Shown in pieces: positions 12,001-24,936 of a stretch of DNA of 64,000 nt. Under the pieces are notes generated by a model. The model was given only the letters and a program-made list of their open reading frames with translations. It made no database searches and was not told the DNA's origin. The stretch's first letter is position 1. Each line of letters opens with the position of its first letter. Made by a program: the position numbers and the translations under genes. Origin of the DNA: Oscheius dolichura. Lineage: Eukaryota > Nematoda > Chromadorea > Rhabditida > Rhabditidae. Location of the stretch: assembly GCA_932521035.1 (NCBI GenBank), contig OW051493.1:9012001-9076000 (forward strand), given 5' to 3'.

Positions 12001-15000
12001 ACGGATTAGGACAGAGAGAGATTTGTGAAGGTTGTTTTGTGACTGACTGGCTGATTTGTTGACAGCTGGCGGCGGGAGACAGTGGACGCGGTGACGGGGA
12101 AGGACCACCCAGATCAGGGCATCCTGAAGACTTTTCCCTGGTTTTTCTGACAGCCCATTTAAATTATAAGGATACATTTTGTGGTGCGAGGAAGTAATTT
12201 GATGCGAGTGAGAACAACACTTTCCCATTCTATTCACCCGGCGGTGGGATGTCAACAAGATGAGAATAGAGCACTCCGCTGCTATAAATAGTCCGATATC
12301 CTCATCAAGATGACGATGTGCCCGGATGATTCAGCGTCATATTTCCTAACATAGTATATACGTTACATCTGAAGAGAGTACACCCTCTGAAAAATGTATA
12401 TAATCGTCCCAGGACCCGTTAATAACCGCCCGTTGTGCTCTAGACCTACTCCGAAGCGGAAATTGACCTTCTTCCCCGTAGGAGTTGATTATTTCCTAGT
12501 AGATATGCCCGAGATCTTCCGGGAACTTATTTATAGCTTTTAGGAGATCCTACAGTATCCTCTGATGGTTTTAACCTTCCAAAATAACAGCAAAAAGGGA
12601 ATCGACGGTTTCAACCCGCCGCAGATCCTCATTTTGCAGCCATAAACGTTAAAATCGTACGAATTTAAAAAATACAGCGTGATTTATCTTTAAATTCAAG
12701 CGCTAGCAATTCATAAGACTGTTTTGATTGATTTAATCGTGGTAGGACCCTTACCACGAGATTTATGTGAGTCGCAGAACTTCTGGTCTTTTTCCCGGGC
12801 AAAAATCCTAAAAATAGCCCTGATTTAAAAAACACATCGTCTACCTTTGAGAAGAAGCCCTCCGAAATTTTCTAGAGTTATTTTTTCTGATTTATACTCG
12901 TGGTGGGACTTTTATGTGAAGTTTTCCGGGAATTTAGTGGCACCGGCTCCCATCCACTCTTTACTCCCTCATTTCTGATTATTTGCCTCACTCCCCGTGT
13001 CCATTTAACTAACATAGAACACAACGTATACTACACATCCAGAAGAGGGGACACAATACATTCATCTGTCCCCAGCCGGCCGGCCGCCCTTCCCCGCGTT
13101 CTATAGCTGAAAAGGGGAGGGAGGACGGGGAGAGAGGGGGAAAATCGAATTCCTCTCCTGACCAGTGCCGCCCCTAAGAAAAATAAAGAACACACACACA
13201 CAACATAGAAGGCGGCGTAAACATTTGCATCAGCTGTTGGTCTCTCTCTACGGCTTCTAATTATGGCCGAACCTACTCCCCAGTCGACTTACAATGAAGT
13301 TATGAATCATCGGTGAGTATTCGCCTTTTTTGAGGGGGGAGGACGGCTAGAGAGATTCGTGGGAAAATGTCAGAATAGACGGAAATCGGCCGGGTGCAGA
13401 TAGAGTTTGCCCGTGAAGGATTAGTTGCTTTTTGAACGGCTCAACGGCTACGCGAATAGGATATGGGCTGGGGAGTGGAATTTTTGAAGTTGGTTGGCTA
13501 GTATAGATACAAAACACAAAACTCAAGGTTATCAGAGCATTTTCTGAAATTCTCAACAGCAAAATCTTCATTTTAAAGGTCTAAACCACTGGAAATAGGC
13601 CAACAATAACAATTTACCTGGAGAAATGACGTATTGAAACGACGAATATGTGAAATTGTGGCTAAAAGTGTTTGACCACTCGTGTTTGACGCTATAAAAG
13701 GTCCCGTAGCGCGATTTCCTTCATACAGAACAAATTATTATTCCTTTGATTCATTTTTCTGTACAATAACCTTCCAAATTGTTCCCTAACACTTTATACT
13801 AACCAGAAATTACAGATGGAACACTGCCCATGTACGATTATTCTGTTTATCCAAGGCGCGTCGTGGCTGGCTTCCATCCATCCTGTTTCTTTTCAATTTT
13901 CTAGCAATTATTCCTTTCCTCGGAAAATATGGCCACTGATTATTAGCAGAGGGGACGAATACAATATTTGTTGATGCTAGTCTTCCCCTCCTTTTCCCAG
14001 TAGATCTCCATTTTATACTCCTGTTTATTACTGTCAGGGGGAAAAAGACCAAAAGATCCAAAGAGGAGTGTACCCGTTGTTTTGTGATTCATGGATGAAG
14101 TAGTGTATTTCAATATTTAAGAAAGTAAACACATTGTTCCCTTTCCCATTTTGGGGTCCAACTGGCAACCCAATCCTCCCTCTCCCAGGCCATTTGTTAG
14201 AGGGGAACGAGGGGGACACTGAACTGGGGAACTGACTAATGAAATGGGTTTGTTGTCTACTACCGGGGACTCGTTTCTTGTCTTTTCACATCCATATGGG
14301 CACAATTAGAACAAATTGCGTAGAGTGCTTGTGTCTCTTTCTCTCTCGCTTGTGACACAAATTTAGCTAATAACAGATGTCGGATGGTAAACAGGTAGCG
14401 AGTCAAAATCTCATTTCCAACGATTCTCACATTCTTATTTGTTAGAGGGAGAAAAATAAAAGGATAGAGAGGACAAAAAATCAGGAGGAAGAGATTAGAA
14501 AAGGGGAAAAGGCCTCTTGGGTAGCCGGGTGAGGTTTACTGATAAGCAAACTTTGTGGGAAGGCCAAGAATCTGTGGACTGAGATTTCTGATCATTGATA
14601 GCGTGCTATACAGGATGGGAAGGCGCCAACAGCATTCCAGGGGGAAAATAAAATCCTATTTTGACAACCAGGGAGGCTGGGATTTCTACTCCGATATTTT
14701 CAACCTAATTTTTATTCTAAAAGCCATTTTTAATCGATTTCCAGTGAAAACCTTTGGGTCTTCTGCTTCCAGAGCTTTCATTTTTCCTACAAATTGAAGG
14801 TTCTGGTAGAAGGGGCCAATTTAGATTTGGGGTCCTGCAACGATCAGACGAATTGCCTTTTTTAGCCACTAATTTACGGTAAGAATAAGTCATTCTTACC
14901 GTAATCCACAGTCAGACGGCTTCCGGAGGCTCGAAATGACTATTTCGGGGTGGAACCAGGGTTCGCGGCTTTTTAGGACCACAGACTGCTTTCTACAGTA

Positions 15001-18000
15001 AGAAAATAGACCACTAAATGCCGATTTTTGCTTTATTTCTACAAATACAGTCATCTTTTCCCCTGTAAACCAACCTGTATTTTGAACCGCGAAAAAAGCC
15101 TTCAAACCTCTCGCTGTTCATTGGACCTAGTCATCCATCCCCCGAGGTTAAGAATGCAAGGTTCTGTTCTTCGTTAATTGACCTCCCCAGAAAAAATAGC
15201 CTCTCTTCAAAGAACGGGATAAAACGAATGACGGTGACATCAAAATTTCCTGGAAAAGTCTTCTCTCCCTGCCAATTTCCCCTCATTTTCCCAGGATTTG
15301 CTCTATTTTCAAGCGGATTCCAATTATTTTCTCCCTGTCGCATATTTTCCACCTTTCTCCCTTGCCAAATTTTATCTTTAGCTCCCAAACAGGAGCGGCG
15401 ATCAGATTACAATGTATAATTGAGTGGTGTGCCGCTTACCTCACCCCATTCCCCGCCATTTCAAAACCCCCGAAGGTCTTTGCCGTATTTTGTGGACAGT
15501 AATCTCTTCAAAAACGTAAGTGTGTGTGACACCTAATCCCCTCTTCTTTCTTTTGCTTATGCTTCATAGAATAATCAACAACCGGCGTCAACAAGAGAGG
15601 CGGCCGGGTACAAACTAATTCGTACAGAGAGTAGTCTTTGCAGAGGAGGAGGACGTCTAATCCGGCCCCACTTGAACAAAGAGCGGGAATTTACAATTGT
15701 TACGCGATTTTCGGCTAGGGAAAGCTACAGTAACCCGATGTGGATCTAGAGTACATCGTCTAGACGGAATTCTTTCAAAAAGGACGGTAAAACTCGCGAT
15801 GGGGCTGGATTACGGGGAATTTGACTCTATCGGACAAAAACTCACTTTTCTTCTCTGGAAAATTTTTTTCTTTACTGTTATGGAAATCAGAATGTGACTT
15901 GTAACATCTAGAATTAAGATTAGCGTCTCAAAATCCAGAAATTCCGAGAAAATTCATCTCTAGTTCCATAGAAGCCTCTGTAAGGGGGAAACTGGCCTTT
16001 TTTCCTATCTCCTAGTCATTTCCCCCATTTTTTCAGTACTATTTCTGTTTATCACCCTCTACAGTAACCGTAACGGCCTAGAGGGCTAGTTGTTTACAAA
16101 TAAACTTGACGTTTCCTGGGTACTACCCTCAGCTATGAGGGAATTGACCGAAATCGCACCTCCAAGTTAAAGATCCCCCCAATTTTTATGGCATGTAAAG
16201 GTGATTCCCATCATTTTTATTACAGCCCGTGTAGATTTCTCAATTGGCTACCTGAATGGGGTCCAAAATTGAGGCCCTGCAGAGTAGAATGGCCCCCGTG
16301 CTCCCCGGACCACCCTGTCCCTGCCGCCCATCCCTCCAAAGCCGCTTCCCTTCCCTACCCCGTCTCATCTTTCCTAATCTGCTCTTTTTTGTCCCTTTCC
16401 CGCGATGGTGGAGGGGGGTCATCTTCCGTCCATCCGCGGCTCCCGTTCAGTCAAAAGGGAAAAAAGCCGGAGGCGTCCTTCATCAAACAAACCTCTGGAT
16501 AATTCGAGAAGGCAGTGGAGAAAAGATTAATGGAAGCGACATTTGAAAGGGAGCCGGGATCCAGGAAGAATAGAGGGCCAAATAATTATCTCTCCCAGTG
16601 TGAAACAGTTAAAACTCCGCCTCTCATTATGCCCTGGCTCCCGAACGGAAAAAAAAGGGGGGGGGGGTCAGCCTCCTGCTCCTTGTGTCCTTTAAATGAA
16701 GCAATCTCTTAACCCGCCCCTTAGCCTACCCCCCACTCCCCACACGTACCCCTCCCTCTCCCGGAGAGGTGATAGTGCATGTGATCTCTCCCGCTTCGTC
16801 GTTCGAGCAGGGCAATTGGATTCATCGCACCCCTGCTTCTCTTTTGACTCCTTTATCCCTTCCCCTTCTTTTTCTTCTTTGACTAGAGGGCAGGAAACGA
16901 CTCCGCAGTAGATTCAGCTGATCTCCTCGTCGTCAGCTCTATTGTGTTCAATTGGGAAGATATATCTTCCCCCTACGTCAGAAAAAACGAGAGAAATTAT
17001 GAGATCACCGTCTAGGAGAAGCCGAAGGTACAGCATTCCTTTTCTCAATTTTATTTCCTCCCTAAAGTATTCCTAAAATGGAGTTCCCCCTTGGAGTTTT
17101 AGTCCAGCCAGTATGACCCGAAAATTGAACCTGGTACCCAAAATTCATCCAGTAAAGTTATGGTAGCCCGAAAAGTTCTAACTGGCCCAGTCGAGGCCTT
17201 TGAAACTTACCTTCTGGACTTACTCAGCTCTCAACCTCAAAATCCTTCCGGGTACGGCTAAGATTAGCAACGGCCTGTCTCCTGCAGCTGCCAGCCCCAA
17301 AAGTTCCAACCCACAAAGTTCCAGGGTTCAATTTTGCGCTAGCACCGGCCAAAGGGCCAATTTCCCAACTGGTTACAGTAACCCCAAAGTTTCCCTTTTC
17401 AAGTACGGGTTATTTTAAGACCACTAGGTGATTAAATGGAGGAAAGTTACTGTAACCGGAGGGAAAATGGTCCCGCGACGAAAAATTGTAGCCTTTCTCC
17501 TTTTCATTGCTCTGTTTTTGGTGTTTTGGTTTTCTCTTTTTCTTTCCTGGTGACAAATATCTGCCCCCTGGCTTTGATCTTTTCCCCACCCTGGCTACTG
17601 ATTTATGCCACGAATCAACCATGTAATATTACCCTTGGCTGCCTGCCCCGGACCCCTCTCGCCCCTGTTGATCATTCCCTTTCTCGATTCTCTCGATTAA
17701 AGCAACAGCCACGGCTAATTTGTAACGGGGATTAGGTATTTGATGAGAGTTGCTCACCGCGCGTGAATTACGTCAATTTATAACTGGTTGAGGGGAAAAT
17801 GAAGTGGAAGACGAGATGATGACGAAAGATGTATTTACATAGTATGGACCAAGGGAGAGATAAGGGTGGTCTAGGAACCCTTGGCCTTTTTCTACTAGTG
17901 TGATATGAATATATTCATTTTTTGGCAGTGACGACACCAGAAAGGCTTCTATTTGAAGCAAAAGAGTAGCTGTCATGGTGACAGTGACGAACCAACGAGC

Positions 18001-21000
18001 AGCCTGAACAATGGCCGCTGAAAAGGCTTCCAATCTTGCAAAAATATTACCAAAATATCCGAATTTAGTCATAGAATGTGCAGAATTTTCTGCTGAATAC
18101 GACACACCAAGAAAAATAAACCAAACATATTAAAATAAGGAAATATTGAAGGGAAACTAGAAGTGGTCGAATGTTATCCAACGCGCGCGCCTAATGACGG
18201 TCTCCAGCGCGCGCAAAACCAAATTTTCAAAACCCGCGCCCTGAATAAAGAAACATCTGTGGTTTTGAAGAAAGTGAAGATAAATGGGGACATCTGGTCA
18301 AAAGCCGTTGGATATCAACTTTTTCTCTATTTCCAGGCGACGCAAGTCCAGCGTACAACGGCTACCAATGCTTTCATCTTCCCATATGATTGATATCACA
18401 ATATGTATCAGGTTATTTCCCTTTTAAACTGGCTAATAATATTCTTATTTTATAGAGAATTAGCGCTAGTTGATCCCCATACACGATATACTTGTGTCTT
18501 GTGGGAGAATGAGACAGAATCCGAGGAGGAGTGGAAACAGATCGGGACATCGAAGCCAACTCGTAAGAAATTTGATTTTATGGGAAATAATGGCGGATTT
18601 TTCAGCTCCGAGGAAAAGAGCAGTCGCCTTTGAGGAGAAATTCGCTTATAATTATGTTTTTGAGAAGACACAACTGATACGAGTCGATCTGTAAGTTTTC
18701 CTCCCCTTTAACCCCAATCCTCCGGTAATCGCGCCTCATTGCTAACGGAATTAGTGCTCTGTTTCAAAAAACCTTAGTATACTTTATGTCTGGAACTTCC
18801 CTGAAAAGGAAACAGCCATAAATTTTCCTCAAAATAGGTAAAAAAGTGCCAAATTTCGGCTCGGAACAGCCATTGCATCCAATTTTGGTTTCGCCACTTT
18901 GTAAGCTCGCTCCATGGCTAATTTAAGTCCCATTTTGCGATATTATGGTATTTAGAGCATACTATCCATTTGAAGAACTGAAAATCCTTCAAGATCACAA
19001 AATTCCAGATGTCAAAGTCCAGATTCGCTGACCCCTAGCGGCTCTGACGACGTAATCGGAAGCTGCGTCTTCAAAGTCGACGAACTGATCGGTTCCTTCG
19101 GTCTCCAGTTGAGAAAGCCCATTACGTTCGTTTCCCACGGTTTAACAGTTAAAATGATGTGAAAATTGCAGTGAGACGTCGACAATTGCCGGAGCTTTGT
19201 CCATGACTTATCGGGCAGTGGATTCATTCGGCGTGGTGCACATCAATGGGCAGATTCCGGAGAAGGAACAGCCGATAATTGTGCAACTTCATGGAAAGGG
19301 TCTGGACAGGAAGGACTTCCTCTGGGATGAGACGGCCGTCTTCTTCCGGGTAGGACCTTCTTTTAAATTGGCATTGGGGCCGGGAGAGGTCGCAACTTGC
19401 CGTCAGAGTAAAAAATCCCGGTTGGGACCAGGAAGACGCATTTCTGGGGCAAACCTTACAATATTTGGGATACTGTAGTTAGTAGAAAGGTCAAATCCTC
19501 TTGAAACCCCGCCTTTTTCGGCGTAAGTCCCCAAAAATGAGCCTTACTGGCCCGGAGCCGGTTTTGTCCCTTGCCGCATCCGTACCGCCTCGGCAGACGG
19601 GTTTATACGGCTACACAGAACCAAAATCGAGGTGATCGTGCCCTTCTAGGTCTCCCTGGAAGGGCTCCTGTCCTCATGAATCTTTAAAGCCAACGCGAAT
19701 TCATTAGATCCCCGGGGGTAATTTAGACGACACCCCCACCCCGTCATTTCTGTTGACCTTCCCCCTTCTTTGCTCTCTTCTGCCCTTATTTTAATCAGGG
19801 TAATTGCCCCCTGCCTGTTTACCTCCAGAGAGACATCCAAACATCATCTCCTCATTGTCCTTCAGGTCTTCCGTCTTGAAGAGGGAAACGAGGAAGACTC
19901 CCTGGTCTTACTGTATGAGTCGGAGGCGATAAAGAACCACTCCCATCCACAGTGGGCAGAATTCAATCTAGAAGCACAGGATGCAGCTGACAATCGGAAT
20001 AGGTAAGGAATTGGGTCCCGGAGGGAAGAGAACAATTTCAGGTTGTTGGAAATCTGGGTAATGTATCGCGACGTCGACGGGAAGGAAGGATATATCGGGA
20101 AGTTTTTAACAACATACGCGAAGATGAAATACGGACCGGGACCGGATAATATCTACCAAGTGATAAACGAACAAAAGAAATCACAGAAGAAAAGCTACGA
20201 ACATAGCGGGAAAATGGAACTGGTCAAGTTCACTGATGTGGCTTTTTGCTCATTTTTGGACTACATCGCTTCTGGGTAAGTCGGTTTACAATTTCTGGGG
20301 AGCTTTGGAGGTCTAGAGGATTTTAAGGGGCCGACTACAGGGGTTTGGATGTTTTCTGCTCATTTTCAACCAGTTCATCCCTCAAAATCTTTGGAAAAGG
20401 CGGATCAGAGGGTAATTGGACGGTCTAGAAGCAACTCTGACTCTAAAATTCACTCTAAAACTCTGACTCTAAAATTATAGAGTACTGCAAAAATACGATC
20501 CTGTAGTTTCTGGGAAGTGATATCCTCTCGTCACGACCGACTTCCAGCCTCCTTTTGCCAAATTTTGGAACATTTTTGTCCAATTATAGTCAAAAATACG
20601 GCTAAAACCCAGTCTAGGGAACATTTAGATCACTCTTGTGGTAAAAATCCACCCTATTCCCTGAAAATATCGTCAATCCATTTTAGCCCCCTTTTTCAGT
20701 ACCCAGCTCCATTACGAGTTAGCCATTGATTTTTCCACTTCCGGCAAAGAAGACTTCTCCTTCGGCTACTTTGACAATCAATTCCAACTCGGGATGAGGT
20801 CAATTGGCGGAATTCTTCGTGACTACACACCGTAACTCCTCTCCTCTTCTTTCCTACCAAAATTTTAGAAATCGTCTTTTCCCTGCATTCGGTCTCGGAG
20901 CGAAGATACCCCCAACTTTCCATGAGAGTCATGAATTCCACTTGAATTTCACCCTGGATCCCACCTGTCGCGGGCTGGACGGCGTGCTGGAGGCTTTCAG

Positions 21001-22025
21001 AAAGGCGCAGACTATGGTCACTCCGACGAAGGAGGGAAAATTCGCTCCGATTATTCAAAGCGCAACCAGGTTTGGGCCCCACAGGGAAAGAGAAGTACTG
21101 TGACTTCCAGATTATCGCAAAGATCCGGATTTCGCGGTCTTCATTACCATGTCCTGACCGTTTTCTGCACTGCTCCTCCGGTTGACTTGAAAGAACTCGG
21201 CGTGGCCCTCCAAGCTGCCTCGGAAGCGCCTCTCTCCATAGTTTTTGTCTGTATCGGCGATGAGATGGACTTCTCCCCGCTACAAAAAGTATGTAGGAAA
21301 AAGGAAGCCAGAAGAGATTGTGCTGAGGTTGTTCTTCCCTATTTGCCATATAAATAGTCCTCTTTAGATGATCCTCATGTCCGAAATAATGTCAGAAACG
21401 GAGAACAGAATCCCAGAAGCCAAGTCCAAGTTGGCTCAGATGGCACTACACCAAGTACCGGCTCAGATGGTCTCCTATATGCACAGTCATAATATTGCTG
21501 CCAAGCCTCCAATACAGGTGAGAAAGAACTATTCAAAGCTTTCGACATGGGTTCTGAAACGAATATACAGATTGAATGCCACCTAAGCATCCTGCCGCTT
21601 CAGAGGCGGCGTATCCGTTTTAAAATCACTACCAGCCCTTTAAATAGCCCTTTTCCCGTTCCAGGTCTGCCGATCTCCCCTCTTCCATTCGTCTTCTCTC
21701 ATTCCCGACAAGCCCACCCAATTTGACTTTGATCTCTCACCCGAGACGCCCTCTCCTCCTCGTTCCGACCGTCGTGGCAGCGATTCTCGTAAGTTTTCTT
21801 CCCTATTCCACAGAATACTATAAATCTTTAGACTTCCTCGACGTGGATCTGGCACTGCGTAATAGTCTAACCGTTCGGGTCCCAGAAAGATGCCACTCTG
21901 TGCTGCAAACATCCAGAGAACAATACCAGAGACGGTTGAAGGAGAAAGGCCTGTCGCGGATGCGTTTCCCTCGAATGGAGCTCTCCACCTTGGAGTCGTC
22001 CGGCTCCGCTCATGATAATTTGTGA
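9058..22025 (+). CDS. Copine (two C2 domains plus vWA-like copine domain), multiple alternative starts
   Basis: Common exons: 18337..18411, 18456..18562, 18606..18690, 19009..19125, 19172..19349, 19866..20002, 20042..20275, 20700..20831, 20869..21069, 21111..21288, 21368..21517, 21665..21788, 21832..22025; every junction keeps phase. C2A begins at MIDITICIRELALVDPH and includes DDVIGSCVFKVDELIGS. C2B contains GKGLDRKDFLWDETAVFFR. The copine/vWA domain spans SFLDYIASG, LHYELAIDFS, FPAFGLGAKIPP, LDGVLEAFRKA, FAPIIQSATR and PAQMVSYMHSHNI. A Ser/Pro-rich tail follows. Lengths are 646-680 aa depending on first exon: 9058..9111 + 10977..11053, 10938..11053, 13263..13312, or 16999..17027. Copines bind membranes in response to calcium; nematode members act in receptor trafficking and membrane permeability. 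The motif-less tail is longer than in minimal copines. AATAAA at 22066. Confidence 0.95.
9518..9659. repeat. Dispersed foldback element, copy 1
   Basis: Inverted arms CACCCGTAAAGTCTCGG (9547) and CCGAGAGTTTACGGGTGCAG (9612) flank a loop with TTGTAACTGTTTTGAATAAA. Imperfect outer arms extend to the limits given. It lies in the first copine intron. Confidence 0.85.
10343..10498. repeat. Dispersed foldback element, copy 2
   Basis: Arms CTGCACCCGTAAAGTCTCGG and CCGAGACTTTACGGGCGCAG enclose TATATAAAGGCG and TTGTAACTGTTTTGAACAAA. Same family and orientation as copy 1. Confidence 0.88.
10938..11053 (+). other. Alternative 5' exon of the copine gene (A)
   Basis: Read from ATG 10938, this gives 38 codons plus 2 nt and ends at a GTGAGT donor. 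It splices in phase to the common exon at 18337. An acceptor (TATTTCAG, 10969-10976) inside it also lets the 9058..9111 exon join at 10977 in phase, so this may be an internal exon of the longest isoform rather than a separate start. Confidence 0.6.
13263..13312 (+). other. Alternative first exon of the copine gene (B)
   Basis: ATG at 13263 encodes MAEPTPQSTYNEVMNH plus 2 nt and ends at the strong donor CG/GTGAGT. The phase fits the common exon at 18337, giving a 653-aa protein. A TATAAATA box lies at about 12285, too far upstream to assign with confidence. Confidence 0.65.
16999..17027 (+). other. Alternative first exon of the copine gene (C)
   Basis: Short exon encoding MRSPSRRSR plus 2 nt, ending at AAG/GTACAG. 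Phase 2 joins the common exon at 18337 to give a very basic N-terminus (RSPSRRSRRRRK) and a 646-aa protein. Confidence 0.55.
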
Positions 22026-22065
22026 TACCGCGTATTTATTTTCTCTTTGGGATATATTTATTTGG

Positions 22066-22071
22066 AATAAA
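22066..22071 (+). terminator. Polyadenylation signal of copine gene
   Basis: AATAAA 41 nt after the TGA at 22023-22025. Confidence 0.8.
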
Positions 22072-22237
22072 ATTGTTTTGTTTTTCTTATTGTTATGAGA
22101 AGCGGGAAGAAGAAACCGCCATTTTGGCGGTAGGCCAAAACAGAGCGCTTGTGGACCACTAAGTGTTGGAATGGAACAAATGATTCAAATAAAACAAATT
22201 TATTAGCTAATATCAAATAAAAATAACAAATAAACAA

Positions 22238-23790
22238 CTAGAAGAAATATCCGCAGATTGCGGCAAACACGATAAAAATCAGGATCAGGCGATCCAAGAG
22301 CCAGTCAAGAAGCAGTTCAATCGAGCGCTGCTCCAATTCCTTCCAATCCGGAATCCTGCCAATCTTGCCACAACCAAATTGCATCAGAGAATTCATGAAG
22401 TAGTCGAGGGTCGCAGGGTTCTCCGGATCGGGGAGCATTCCTCTCTCGCCGCCGGGAATGCTGGCTACTTCGTCTGTCTCCCGGTCCTGAACAGAATTAT
22501 TCCCAATAAGAGAAATACTAACCAGTTCCTCTTTCTTATGTTCCAATTTTTCATCTGTATCCTTGAGATCGCTGGTCTGGTCATCTTGGCCGTAATCAGC
22601 TCTTCCCCCGTCTCCTTCTGGTTCAAATCGCCCGCCTGATCCTTGGAAACATTGAGCTTCTCTCCTCCGTTTTTCATCCGATCCAGCTCTTTCTCTGGTT
22701 CATCTGGAGTCTTCTCTCCAAAATCGTCCAAAACCTTCAAAACCCATTAGCTGCCAGTTCTTCCGATTCCTTCTTCCCAACTTTTCATCCATATCTTTGA
22801 GACTGCTGGCCGGCACCTCTTGTCCCGTCTTCTCCTGACCATCTTCATCGAGACCCCTGGGAGCGACTGGTTCTTCGACGTATTTCGGGCCGGCAACATA
22901 ATGCATAGCCTTGATAGTCTTATCGAAAAGATTATATTCCTCCCCCTTGGAACAATCCTTTGGAATGGATCTAATCAATCCAATTCTATATAGTCTGTGC
23001 TTTCTCATACTCTCTTCATCATCCAAATCGATACGTCCCGGATTCAATCGGCCAGTCACCTTGTTGACAGTTCCAAAGAACAGTCCAGGATTTCTCTTTG
23101 CCGGGAAACGGAACAAGTCAAACTGATCTTGCTGTGCCGGCTTTTTGCCGTCAGTAACCTGACTTCCTTTCAGACAAATAGAATTGAGGTCCGTTTGGTG
23201 AGGTTTGCCAGTAATTTTAGCCTGAAACGATCAATTAACATGAAGATAAAAAGTACCTGTACACTCCCGGTAATCTTCTTACGCTTGACATCCTCTACCA
23301 ATTTCTCATAAATGCCTTCGGTTTTAAGTGGAACGAAAAACACTTCAGATTGGCCGTCGTTGGTAGCTTTCGAGCCCACAGAGGGTTTTACAAAAATTCC
23401 AGGGTAGTTGATCCCAAGTGTCAGCAGAGCAATGGAGTTACTGCCAATCAATGACGACGACATAACAATCCCTCTTTTTTTAGCCTAAAAAACAAGAAAA
23501 ATAAATAAAAATAATATTATGAGGAGACGAAATTAGGACAAGGGGGTACTGATGAAAGCAAAGCAAGCTCACTTTCATAGAGGCATAATAGCAGAAAGTC
23601 TCATGGATGATATTCAACAGCGCCTCTCTATCGGCTACTTTATGAATTTTCAAGAATGGCCCCTGAATGAGAAATATCGGTCACGGTCTCGGTCTATTGC
23701 GGGGTGAAAAAAAAATAAAAAAAAGCTAACAAAAGCTGTAAGGACCATATCATGTATCATCTCCACAAAATAAAGAGTTCCGCGGACCAT
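22238..23790 (-). CDS. Unrecognised protein with C-terminal membrane anchor
   Basis: First exons: 23790..23731, 23662..23573 and 23484..23257, then an exon from 23221 that is open to about 22750; the last coding stretch ends at 22238. The N-terminal part (MVRGTLYFVEMIHDM, ALLNIIHETFCYYASMK, MSSSLIGSNSIALLTLGINY) has a globular look. The middle contains FDLFRFPAKRNPGLFFG and NLFDKTIKAMHYVAGPKYV. A charged Glu/Lys/Gly-rich region follows. The end is a hydrophobic helix (LILIFIVFAAICGYFF) at the very C-terminus, like a tail anchor. The charged region has a duplicated segment (SSLKDMDEKL... and TSDLKDTDEKL...). An in-frame TGA near 22702 means one more intron, a frameshift or a pseudogene; a weak 87-nt intron before 22697 would repair it. 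The gene is convergent with the copine (213 nt apart). I do not recognise the family. Confidence 0.6.
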
Positions 23791-24936
23791 GATACAGTAT
23801 GGCCCACGGGGCTCCTTATTTTACGGAGATGTACTTCTCAAAAATCCACCTGTCAGGCCAAATAGGAGCTTTTTAACTGTTCTCCCAAGACAAAAAGGTC
23901 TCTAATTCTATAAGTGACCCGTTTGATTTATTTCCGTCAGCTGCCACGTGTATTGCCTTTGCCTCCAGTCGCTCTCGCGCCCCTCTGGGTCTTTTTGCTG
24001 CTGTTGGCCGTAATAGAAGCCGTCTAACCGCCTCTAAAACGTTTTCTCGACTCATTTTTCTCACATTTCTTTAATTTAAACGGAAAAACGAAACTGTTAC
24101 ATCCTAGAAACACATCTATTCCTATTGTTTATAGTTCCGTATTGATTTTGCCCGATTGAGATGTGTTTCTTTCTCTCTCCTTATCTGTCCTTCTTCTTGT
24201 TACAACCATTTCGCGCCTTTCTTCTCCTATCACAATTTATGCACTTTTTGAGCGAATTTTATGAGATAATCGACTATAAAATGTTGCTTTTTGTTGCTAG
24301 AAAGAGCGTTTCCACTTTAAACTAGCCTCTAATTGCTCTCCATTGCCCTTTGACCTCAGGAAGGGTCCACAGCTGCGACACTGCCACTGGCTTGCCCTTA
24401 GACTGCCCTTTAGGTGTTTCTCTCACGTAAATTATCCAACTAGCCGTAGGAGGAATAGGAATAGGATGTTTTTCTGATTTTTAAACTACTTTTCCTTGCC
24501 CTATTGGCCTTTTAAAGGAACCGCACGCCCGAAATTGCTCTCTGCTGACTCCTGGCCCTCTTTAGTTTGAAAACGGCCTCTGACCTTCTCCTAGTACTAG
24601 TTTACCCCCTGAGGAACCTCCTAGATGTTTTCTGGATAAATAAGGAGCTTTTTCATATAGAGAAAAGGGCGTCCGTAACGCGTCAGAGCCTATAAAGCCG
24701 TGCATTATTTATGATAGATAACAGTTGATACAGGGACTTTGAACCAGCGATAAGGGAGGAGATCCCCGTTCCCAAGGAACAAAGAACTTCCTAAAAGACC
24801 CTAAAATAGTTCTGTTCCGCTTCTAGGCCACTGTTTTTCCTGGAAAAAATACCAAATTTTCCCATAGCCTTCGTATTTCATTCCTTCCTTTATTTTTTTT
24901 TCCAGCTGAGACCATTTATATCTTCTTTTCTTCCAG
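23791..24936. other. Divergent promoter region
   Basis: It separates the minus-strand tail-anchored gene from the plus-strand sideroflexin, so it should carry both promoters. A TATAAAG at about 24694 and GATA sites at about 24713-24723 and 24750 lie upstream of the sideroflexin. No exon is evident. Confidence 0.45.
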
